Origin: Gammaproteobacteria bacterium
Lineage (GTDB): Bacteria > Pseudomonadota > Gammaproteobacteria > Enterobacterales > Alteromonadaceae
Assembly: GCA_023481025.1 (NCBI GenBank)
Contig: JAMCWV010000018.1
Location: forward strand, 1 to 7,838
DNA: 7,838 nucleotides
Direction of reading: 5' to 3'
Of the stretch, positions 1 through 5,788 are shown in pieces. The notes under the pieces were generated by a model. It was not told where the DNA came from. It saw nothing but the letters and a program-made list of their open reading frames with translations, and did not search any database. Position numbers and translations under genes: made by a program. The stretch's first letter is position 1. Every line of letters begins with the position of its first letter.

Positions 1-479
1 CCCGTTTACAAGTATTAGAATCTGAAGTAGCCCTGAATCGCGGGCGCTTAGTGCGTTTGTATAAAGAAGTCCGCGGTGAATCCCCCCCAAAAGGTTTGTT
101 GCCGTTCTCAACCGACTGGTTTATGACTTGGTTGCCGAACGTGCATTCGTCGCTGTTCTATTCCATTTATCGTCAATTGCGCGAAGATCAAGGCATTGAC
201 CGCATGCCAGCATTTACCAAAGCTTACCGCTTGTACAATGAACATGTGGAAAGTACAGGTGGCGAGCAAGTGCTTGGTTTAACGCGCGCTTGGACTTTGT
301 TGCGATTCTTTGAGAGCAACATGTTCCAATTAAGCAAATGCACTAGCTGTGAGCTAGAGTTTGTGAACCACGCTCACACCCCGGACGACCAGTATCAATG
401 CGGTATTTGTAATCCGCCGTCGCGAGCAGGCAAACCGGGTCCAGAGAAGAAAAAGGTCAAAGCAAGCAAAGTCCTTTAA
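1..479 (+). CDS. flhC: FlhC, flagellar master transcription activator subunit (5' partial)
   Basis: FlhC joins FlhD in the FlhD4C2 complex, which binds class II flagellar promoters and recruits sigma-70 RNA polymerase. The frame enters from the left edge (first full codon at base 3) and gives 158 residues to TAA at 477-479. It reads RLQVLESEVALNRGRLVRLYKE, which matches the E. coli protein from about its residue 25, so roughly 24 N-terminal residues lie outside the window. The GTG at 51 is therefore an internal Val, not the start. Family landmarks are PPKGLLPFSTDWFMTW, KAYRLYNEH and LTRAWTLLRF. The zinc site is intact, with CxxC codons at 339-350 and again at 399-410, followed by NPPSRA. The C-terminus is a short Lys-rich tail (PEKKKVKASK) and is shorter than in enterics; the full protein would be about 182 residues against 192. 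flhD is expected just upstream. Identification is by remembered family sequence and is very secure. Confidence 0.96.
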   Translation, partial: RLQVLESEVALNRGRLVRLYKEVRGESPPKGLLPFSTDWFMTWLPNVHSSLFYSIYRQLREDQGIDRMPAFTKAYRLYNEHVESTGGEQVLGLTRAWTLLRFFESNMFQLSKCTSCELEFVNHAHTPDDQYQCGICNPPSRAGKPGPEKKKVKASKVL

Positions 480-487
480 TTTTTCGC

Positions 488-514
488 TCAAGTTTCCTTA
501 GATAACGCCGATAA
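488..514 (+). promoter_or_regulatory. Sigma-28 (FliA) class III promoter for motAB
   Basis: The -35 element TCAAGTTT (488-495) is followed by an 11-base spacer and the -10 element GCCGATAA (507-514). Against the enterobacterial FliA consensus TAAAGTTT-N11-GCCGATAA this is 15 of 16 positions with the exact spacing. It lies 8 bases after the flhC stop codon and about 85 bases before the motA start, the same genomic position as the FliA-dependent motA promoter of E. coli. Transcription should begin near 520-523, leaving a leader of about 75-80 bases. The inference is that stator genes here are expressed late, after hook completion frees FliA. Confidence 0.9.
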
Positions 515-584
515 CTGACCTAGAAGCGGGATGCAGCGTGTTCACGTCGCAAGATCTTACCCGGTTGCATGAACGACCATAATT

Positions 585-592
585 AGAAGGGG
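585..592 (+). promoter_or_regulatory. Ribosome binding site of motA, supports GTG start
   Basis: AGAAGGGG lies 6 bases before the GTG at 599. An in-frame TAG at 584-586 rules out any earlier start for motA, and the GTG gives the family's N-terminus (MLVALGF, against MLILLGY in E. coli). The same Shine-Dalgarno sequence is 4 bases from an out-of-frame ATG at 597, which opens only a two-codon frame (ATG TGT TAG). Confidence 0.8.
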
Positions 593-598
593 TTCCAT

Positions 599-1465
599 GT
601 GTTAGTTGCACTCGGATTTTTAGTTGTATTTTTTTCCGTATTTGGCGGTTTTGCACTAGCGGGTGGAAAGCTGGGGCCGTTATGGCAACCACTTGAAATT
701 CTGATGATTGGTGGCGCCGGAGTCGGCGCATTTATCGCAGCAAATAATGGTAAGGCGATCAAGGCCACCATGAATGCAGCGAAAAAGCTGAAACGCACAA
801 CCAAATACAATAAAGAACTGTACATGGAACTGATGTCCGTTCTTTATAAGCTCCTCAATAAAATGCGTCGCGATGGCATGTTAGCTGTTGAGCGCGATGT
901 CGAAGATCCAAACGACAGTCCTATTTTTAACGAGCATCCCATGGTGCTCGAAGACGACATGATCCGTGATTTCTTAACCGACTATTTGCGACTGATGATC
1001 AGTGGCAACATGGATCCCCATGAGCTCGATGAGCTCATGCTCCACGAAATTGAAGCCTTTGAAGCAGAAGCGCACGTCCCGGCCGATGCCATTGCCAAAG
1101 TTGGTGATGCCATGCCGGCATTTGGTATCGTTGCCGCGGTTCTTGGTGTTGTAAAAGCTTTGATGACAGCGGATGCACCACCGGATGTAATGGGGCAAAT
1201 GATTGCACATGCGTTGATTGGAACATTCCTCGGGATTTTAGCCGGTTACGGTTTTATTAACCCACTCGCAAGCCGGGTCGAACGTCAGGTTGCTGAAGCG
1301 GTGAAAACGCTGCAGTGTATCCGTGTGACGCTACTTGCGAGCACCGGCGGTTATGCGCCACAGCTTGCCGTTGAATTTGGTCGGAAAGCCTTACATACCG
1401 TAGAACGCCCAAGCTTTAATGAGCTTGAAGATCACGTTCGTGGCAACAATCAAGCTGCGGAATAA
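599..1465 (+). CDS. motA: MotA, flagellar stator proton-channel subunit
   Basis: MotA is the inner-membrane subunit of the MotA5MotB2 stator, which turns proton flow into torque on FliG. The protein has 288 residues, close to the 295 of E. coli, and aligns along its whole length. Membrane segments lie at about 1-21, 33-50, 170-190 and 200-222, with the large cytoplasmic loop between the second and third. The functional residues fall at the E. coli numbers: R90 and E98 (loop charges that contact FliG), P173 in the third segment and P222 at the end of the fourth. Typical motifs are NNGKAIKAT, PAFGIVAAVLGVVKAL, GTFLGIL and AVEFGRK. The start is GTG (see the ribosome-binding-site entry). motB follows after 5 bases, so the two are co-transcribed and probably coupled. 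Strong similarity to the enterobacterial branch indicates a proton- rather than sodium-driven motor, but this is inference. Confidence 0.97.
   Translation: MLVALGFLVVFFSVFGGFALAGGKLGPLWQPLEILMIGGAGVGAFIAANNGKAIKATMNAAKKLKRTTKYNKELYMELMSVLYKLLNKMRRDGMLAVERDVEDPNDSPIFNEHPMVLEDDMIRDFLTDYLRLMISGNMDPHELDELMLHEIEAFEAEAHVPADAIAKVGDAMPAFGIVAAVLGVVKALMTADAPPDVMGQMIAHALIGTFLGILAGYGFINPLASRVERQVAEAVKTLQCIRVTLLASTGGYAPQLAVEFGRKALHTVERPSFNELEDHVRGNNQAAE
1019..1039. repeat. Perfect 9-base inverted repeat inside motA
   Basis: The arms CATGAGCTC (1019-1027) and GAGCTCATG (1031-1039) are exact reverse complements around a 3-base loop, GAT. The segment is also a near-direct repeat (ATGAGCTCG followed by ATGAGCTCA). 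It encodes part of the acidic stretch DPHELDELM in the MotA cytoplasmic loop. There is no T-run after it, so it is not an intrinsic terminator. It may be a chance product of coding for ELDEL or an mRNA hairpin. Confidence 0.7.
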
Positions 1466-1470
1466 TTGGT

Positions 1471-2394
1471 ATGGCTGATAAAGACCGTCGCCCCATCATC
1501 ATTCGCCGTAAAAAGGTTATTCACAAGCACCATGGTGGCTCGTGGAAAATTGCCTTAGCGGATTTTATGACGGCTTTGATGGCGCTGTTCTTGGTGATGT
1601 GGGTTCTGTCGATGGCCAGTGAAGAGCAGCGACAAGGTGTGTCGGAGTATTTCCGCGCGCCATTGGCAGTGGCCATGGCGGGCGGTGACCGCATGACCTC
1701 GGCAAGCCGCGTTATTCAAGGTGGTGGCCCAGACCCAATGCATGCCGAAGGTGAGCAAGCGCGGATTGACTATCGAATGGAGACGCGCCCGGCCGAAGTG
1801 CGCCGACACTTTCAGAATATTCAGCGGCAAATTGAACAAGCCATTCAAGACGATCCGGTTTTACGTCAGCTAAGACCGCAATTACGCTTAGATTTAACCC
1901 GTGAAGGTTTGCGGATTCAGCTCATGGATACCGAACAACGGCCGATGTTTGAAGTCGGCAGTGCGAAAGTGGCGCCTTACATGGAGCGCTTGCTACGCAC
2001 GCTCGCCCCGATCATTAACCAAGTTGAAAACAAACTGACTATTACTGGGCACACGGACAGCTTGCCATATGCTGGTGGCTACTCGGGTTACAGTAACTGG
2101 GAACTTTCCGCCGACCGTGCGAACGCGTCACGTCGGGAATTGATTGCTGGTGGCTTGGAGCCGGACAAGCTGATATCGATTTCGGGCGTCGCCGACCGTA
2201 TTCCACTCACGGGCGTCGAGCCAAGGGATCCAATGAACCGCCGTATTACGCTCGTTTTACATACCCAGCAGTCGACAGAGTTTATTCAGCGCCAAGGCTT
2301 GTTGCCAGGTGACGAAGAAGCCTTCCAGCAGTTGTTGGAGTCAGAACTCGATGATGTCACCCTCGACGGTACAATGAGTCAGTTTTTCCTTTAA
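1471..2394 (+). CDS. motB: MotB, peptidoglycan-anchored stator subunit
   Basis: MotB carries the proton-binding residue of the stator and anchors it to the cell wall. At 307 residues it matches E. coli MotB (308). It has a basic cytoplasmic N-terminus (RRKK, then HGGSWKIALADFMTALMA), one membrane segment at about 30-50 holding the key Asp, D31 (D32 in E. coli), a plug region at about 52-66 (EEQRQGVSEYFRAPLA), and a periplasmic OmpA-like peptidoglycan-binding domain at about 155-265 with GHTD (193-196), YSNWELSADRANASRREL and NRRI (256-259). The C-terminal tail is acidic and differs from the Pro-rich tail of E. coli. The ATG lies 5 bases after the motA stop, with only a weak CGGAA upstream, so initiation probably depends on coupling to motA. 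An intrinsic terminator follows 41 bases after the stop, making motB the last gene of this unit. Confidence 0.97.
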   Translation: MADKDRRPIIIRRKKVIHKHHGGSWKIALADFMTALMALFLVMWVLSMASEEQRQGVSEYFRAPLAVAMAGGDRMTSASRVIQGGGPDPMHAEGEQARIDYRMETRPAEVRRHFQNIQRQIEQAIQDDPVLRQLRPQLRLDLTREGLRIQLMDTEQRPMFEVGSAKVAPYMERLLRTLAPIINQVENKLTITGHTDSLPYAGGYSGYSNWELSADRANASRRELIAGGLEPDKLISISGVADRIPLTGVEPRDPMNRRITLVLHTQQSTEFIQRQGLLPGDEEAFQQLLESELDDVTLDGTMSQFFL

Positions 2395-2435
2395 CTTTTT
2401 CTTCATGTTACCCCTGAAATTCAGTCTTTCAGTTG

Positions 2436-2463
2436 AAAAGCGCCCCTAAACCGGCGCTTTTTT
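2436..2463 (+). terminator. Rho-independent terminator after motB
   Basis: AAAAGCGCC (2436-2444) pairs perfectly with GGCGCTTTT (2453-2461) around the 8-base loop CCTAAACC, and six Ts (2458-2463) follow the G+C core. This should end motAB transcripts and separate them from the flhB operon. A weaker, alternative A+T-rich hairpin (CTGAAA at 2414-2419 with TTTCAG at 2427-2432) sits just upstream. Confidence 0.9.
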
Positions 2464-2534
2464 GCCATTCAAAATCATTTGCGCTCTGCGACAATACCAG
2501 CTAACTCCCGAATAGTGCCTGAACAAGAACGAGC
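2464..2534 (+). promoter_or_regulatory. Probable promoter region of the flhBAF operon
   Basis: A new promoter is expected here because a strong terminator lies upstream and three coupled genes start downstream. The only sigma-70-like candidate I can offer is weak: TTTGCG (2478-2483) with CTAACT or TAACTC near 2501-2507. No convincing sigma-28 or sigma-54 site is visible. A possible FlhD4C2 half-site, CGCTTTTTTGCCATT (2455-2469), overlaps the terminator and would sit about 60 bases before the predicted start. The exact promoter is not resolved. Confidence 0.35.
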
Positions 2535-3707
2535 ATGGCCGAACAAAGTACGAGCGACGATTCCGAAAAAACAGAACCCGCCACACCCCGAAGGCTGCAA
2601 AAAGCTAAGGACGAGGGCCAGGTTGCGCGATCGCGTGAGTTAACCACGTTTGTGTTATTGCTAGGCGGCTTAATCGGCCTTTGGGGCATGGGCTCGGTGT
2701 TGTATTCGCAAGTGGGCTTCGTGATGGAGCAGTCGTTTTTGTTTGAACGGCAGCAGGCCTTCGAAGTTGGACCAATGCTTATGAATGTGGCGTTATTAGC
2801 CCGCACAGCGCTACTCGCGCTATTACCGCTGTTCATGCTCATGGTTGTTTTGGCGTTAGTTGCACCAGCGTTACTGGGTGGCTGGGTGGTGTCGGCAAAA
2901 GGCATGAAACCACAGCTGTCGAAATTGAACCCAGTGAAAGGACTAAAGCGGATTTTCTCAAGCCAAGCGTTGGCTGAGCTAGGCAAAGCGATTGCGAAGA
3001 CGTTGTTGGTCGGCGGCGTCTTGATCGTGTTTCTGATGTCGCGCCACGGCGAGTACATGAATTTGATGAAACAGCCGGTGCAGCAAGCCCTAGCAAACGC
3101 GCTTCAGTTAGCCGCACAGGCGGCACTATTGATGGTGCTGACTTTGATTGTTGTGGTGTTAATTGACGTGCCCTATCAGCTTTATAGCCATGCGAAGAAG
3201 CTGAAAATGACCAAAGACGAAGTCAAACGCGAGCATAAAGAGACCGAGGGTGATCCCCATGTGAAAGCGCGGATTCGTCAGCAACAGCAAGCGATGTCGC
3301 GCAACCGGATGATGACAAAAGTACCGGAAGCGAATGTGGTCATCACTAACCCGACGCACTATGCGGTGGCCTTGCAGTATGACGAACTGAGTATGAGTGC
3401 ACCGCGTGTGGTGGCAAAAGGTACAGACGCGGTGGCAGCGAAGATTCGTGAGCTGGCAATGGAGAACAACGTCCCAATGCTGGAAGCCCCGGCACTGGCG
3501 CGGGCTTTGTATTTTAACGTCGATTTAGATAGAGAAATTCCGGGAACCCTGTATACGGCCGTCGCTGAGGTGCTGGCTTGGGCGTTCCGTTTAAAACAAG
3601 TGAAACAAGGTCGAGGCGAAATGCCGCCGAAACCTAGGGCGCTCGATGTACCGAAGCAGATGGCTGAGGGGAAAGTGCATTGGCGTCAGCAGGAGGATAG
3701 CGAATGA
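2535..3707 (+). CDS. flhB: FlhB, flagellar export-gate substrate-specificity switch protein
   Basis: FlhB is part of the membrane export gate of the flagellar type III apparatus and switches export from rod/hook proteins to filament proteins. The protein has 390 residues (E. coli 382). It starts with the conserved EKTEPATPRRLQKAKDEGQVARSREL, then four membrane segments at about 34-55, 86-115, 152-170 and 190-212. The linker KKLKMTKDEVKREHKETEGDPHVKARIRQ leads to a cytoplasmic domain with the self-cleavage motif NPTH (272-275), cut between Asn and Pro, and then YAVALQYDE, APRVVAKG and AVAEVLAW. An in-frame TGA at 2520-2522 leaves the ATG at 2535 as the only plausible start, although its Shine-Dalgarno is poor (around GAACGAG). 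The stop overlaps the flhA start (ATGA). In E. coli this gene belongs to class II flhBAE; here flhF follows flhA in place of flhE. Confidence 0.97.
   Translation: MAEQSTSDDSEKTEPATPRRLQKAKDEGQVARSRELTTFVLLLGGLIGLWGMGSVLYSQVGFVMEQSFLFERQQAFEVGPMLMNVALLARTALLALLPLFMLMVVLALVAPALLGGWVVSAKGMKPQLSKLNPVKGLKRIFSSQALAELGKAIAKTLLVGGVLIVFLMSRHGEYMNLMKQPVQQALANALQLAAQAALLMVLTLIVVVLIDVPYQLYSHAKKLKMTKDEVKREHKETEGDPHVKARIRQQQQAMSRNRMMTKVPEANVVITNPTHYAVALQYDELSMSAPRVVAKGTDAVAAKIRELAMENNVPMLEAPALARALYFNVDLDREIPGTLYTAVAEVLAWAFRLKQVKQGRGEMPPKPRALDVPKQMAEGKVHWRQQEDSE
3691..3696 (+). promoter_or_regulatory. Strong ribosome binding site of flhA
   Basis: AGGAGG lies 7 bases before the flhA ATG and inside the last codons of flhB. 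It is the best Shine-Dalgarno in the window and fixes the flhA start despite the 4-base overlap with flhB. flhA therefore need not rely only on coupling. Confidence 0.85.
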
Positions 3708-5788
3708 AAGGTTTCCAGCTCACCCTGGGACAATTAGGTAAAACCCTCGACGGCCGCATGCAGCTGTTCATCGGGCCGGTTTTGATCCTGCTGATCTTAG
3801 CCATGATGGTGTTGCCACTACCACCATTCGTGCTCGACATGTTGTTTACTTTCAATATTGCCTTGGCGCTGATGGTGTTATTGGTCAGCATGTTCGCCGA
3901 GAAACCTTTGGACTTTGCGGCGTTCCCCGCAGTACTGCTGTTTACCACCTTGTTGCGTTTATCATTGAACGTAGCTTCTACCCGAGTCGTTTTGATGGAA
4001 GGCCACAACGGCGGCGATGCAGCAGGTAAAGTTATTGAATCTTTCGGTCAGTTCTTAGTTGGCGGTAACTTTGCGGTCGGACTCGTGGTCTTCCTCATTC
4101 TCGTCATTATTAACTTCATGGTTATTACTAAAGGCGCGGGTCGTATTGCGGAAGTGGGCGCGCGCTTTATGCTCGACGCGATGCCGGGCAAGCAAATGGC
4201 CATCGATGCGGACTTAAATGCTGGATTGATTGGTGAAGAAGAAGCAAAGCGCCGCCGTCAGGAAGTTGCGCAAGAAGCGGACTTTTACGGTTCAATGGAC
4301 GGTGCAAGCAAGTTCGTCCGCGGTGATGCAGTTGCCGGCTTAGTGATCATGGTGGTGAATATCATCGGCGGTTTGATGATAGGGACCATGCAGCATGACT
4401 TAAGCTTCTCGCAAGCGGGCCACACATACATTTTGCTCGCCATCGGTGACGGCCTTGTTGCACAGATTCCGGCGTTAGTTATTTCAACGGCTGCGGGTGT
4501 GACGGTCTCGCGGGTGAACACTGAGCAGGATGTCGGTGCACAAATGGTCAGTCAGCTGTTTGTGAACCCGAAGGTGATGATTTTGGCTGCGTGCGTGATT
4601 GGTTTGCTTGGTATGGTGCCGGGTATGCCAAACTTTGTGTTCTTGTTGTTCACTGCAGGTTTAGGTTTCATGGCCTGGCAGTTGATGAAGAAGCAAAAAC
4701 GTGAGGCTGCGGCAGTGCCTGAGGAGAAGGCGCCGGTGGCGCAATTCGAGTCGCCTGAGGCAACCTGGGCCGACGTGCAATTAGTCGACACGCTGGGCAT
4801 GGAAGTCGGCCACCGTTTGATTTCTTTGGTTGATGACCGTCAGCAAGGTGAGTTGCTAGGCCGGATCAAGAGTGTGCGTAAGAAATTTGCCCAAGACGTC
4901 GGCTTCTTACCCCCAGTGGTGCATATTCGTGACAACCTCGAGCTGAACCCGAATACTTACGTGATCACCCTAAAAGGCGGTGAAGTTGGCCGTGCTGAAA
5001 TTTATCCAGAAAAATGGCTTGCGATTAACCCGGGCCAAATCACGGGTGAAGTGCAGGGGATAGCAACAACCGACCCAGCATTTGGTTTAGATGCGGTATG
5101 GATTGACGCTAGTGAGCGCGAGCATGCGCAGATTTATGGCTACACTGTGGTGGACGCCAGTACGGTGGTCGCGACTCATTTAAACCACTTATTGCAGCGC
5201 TTTGCGAGTGAACTCTTGGGTCGTCAGGAAGTGCAACAGCTGGTCGACAAGCTCGCGGAAGAAAGCAAAGCCTTGGTGGAAGATGTGGTACCGAAGTGTG
5301 CGACTGCCGCCACTTTTTCTTCTAGCTTGCAAAACTTGCTCGACGAGGAAGTTTCTATTCGCGACATGCGTACTATTTTTGATACCCTTGCAGAGTTCGA
5401 AGGGCAAAATATCGATGCCCACGAGCTAACGGCACAGGTTCGTTTAGCGCTTGGCCGGGCGATAACCCAAAAGTGGTTCGGTGGTTCTAAAGAACTGTAT
5501 GTGATTGGTTTAGACGTTCGACTCGAGAACGTCTTGATGCAGGCGATGACCAGTGGCGGGGCGCTTGAACCTGGCTTAGCCGCGACTCTGCAGCGTGAAG
5601 CAGCAAGCGCCTTGCAAATGCAAGAAAACATGGGCGAACCGCCAGTACTTGTCGTGCAACATAGCTTGCGTCCGCTGATTGCGAATTTTTTACGTCGGCA
5701 GTTACGTTATTTAGTGGTGATGTCTCAGGCGGAGATTCCGGACGACCGGACCATGAAAATTACCGCCATGATTGGAGAGAGTAAATGA
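3704..5788 (+). CDS. flhA: FlhA, flagellar export-gate ion-channel and chaperone-docking protein
   Basis: FlhA forms the nonameric ring of the flagellar type III export gate, couples proton entry to protein export, and docks substrate-chaperone complexes. The length of 694 residues equals the family norm (Salmonella 692). The N-terminal half has about eight membrane segments (roughly 20-42, 45-65, 70-90, 113-140, 205-228, 240-262, 288-306, 308-328). The FHIPEP-family loop GRIAEVGARFMLDAMPGKQM lies at 146-165, with R147, R154 and D158 at the Salmonella positions. D208, needed for proton use in Salmonella, is present in KFVRGD. A charged linker (about 328-350, KKQKREAAAVPEEKAP) leads to the cytosolic domain, with PEKWLAINPG, GLDAVWID and, at 652-669, the HSLRPLIANFLRRQLRYL segment. 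The start overlaps flhB by 4 bases and the stop overlaps flhF by 4 bases. Nothing is missing. Confidence 0.97.
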   Translation: MKGFQLTLGQLGKTLDGRMQLFIGPVLILLILAMMVLPLPPFVLDMLFTFNIALALMVLLVSMFAEKPLDFAAFPAVLLFTTLLRLSLNVASTRVVLMEGHNGGDAAGKVIESFGQFLVGGNFAVGLVVFLILVIINFMVITKGAGRIAEVGARFMLDAMPGKQMAIDADLNAGLIGEEEAKRRRQEVAQEADFYGSMDGASKFVRGDAVAGLVIMVVNIIGGLMIGTMQHDLSFSQAGHTYILLAIGDGLVAQIPALVISTAAGVTVSRVNTEQDVGAQMVSQLFVNPKVMILAACVIGLLGMVPGMPNFVFLLFTAGLGFMAWQLMKKQKREAAAVPEEKAPVAQFESPEATWADVQLVDTLGMEVGHRLISLVDDRQQGELLGRIKSVRKKFAQDVGFLPPVVHIRDNLELNPNTYVITLKGGEVGRAEIYPEKWLAINPGQITGEVQGIATTDPAFGLDAVWIDASEREHAQIYGYTVVDASTVVATHLNHLLQRFASELLGRQEVQQLVDKLAEESKALVEDVVPKCATAATFSSSLQNLLDEEVSIRDMRTIFDTLAEFEGQNIDAHELTAQVRLALGRAITQKWFGGSKELYVIGLDVRLENVLMQAMTSGGALEPGLAATLQREAASALQMQENMGEPPVLVVQHSLRPLIANFLRRQLRYLVVMSQAEIPDDRTMKITAMIGESK
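5774..5779 (+). promoter_or_regulatory. Ribosome binding site of flhF
   Basis: GGAGAG ends 5 bases before the ATG at 5785, inside the end of flhA. A TAA at 5782-5784 in the flhF frame directly precedes the ATG, so no earlier start is possible there. Confidence 0.75.

Noticed and set aside
51..479. A 142-residue protein starting at GTG 51
   Set aside because: The frame is open upstream to base 3 and those codons read as FlhC (RLQVLESEVALNRGRL), so the GTG is internal and the gene is cut by the window edge.
480..487. Terminator between flhC and motA
   Set aside because: There is a short T-run after the flhC stop but no G+C-rich stem in front of it.
540..574. Hairpin in the motA leader (GTTCA and GCAA pairing with TTGC and TGAAC)
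   Set aside because: Two short stems are split by unequal bulges (4 bases against 1); too weak to call a riboswitch or regulatory RNA element.
583..825. Reverse-strand frames across motA, motB, flhB, flhA and flhF (for example 583-825, 2501-3058, 5224-5631, 7530-7754)
   Set aside because: All lie antisense to genes with clear family matches, show no recognisable motifs and lack convincing ribosome binding sites; they are shadows of real genes.
2508..2515. CCGAATAG as a sigma-28 -10 element for flhB
   Set aside because: It is a poor match to GCCGATAA and no TAAAGTTT-like -35 lies 11 bases upstream.
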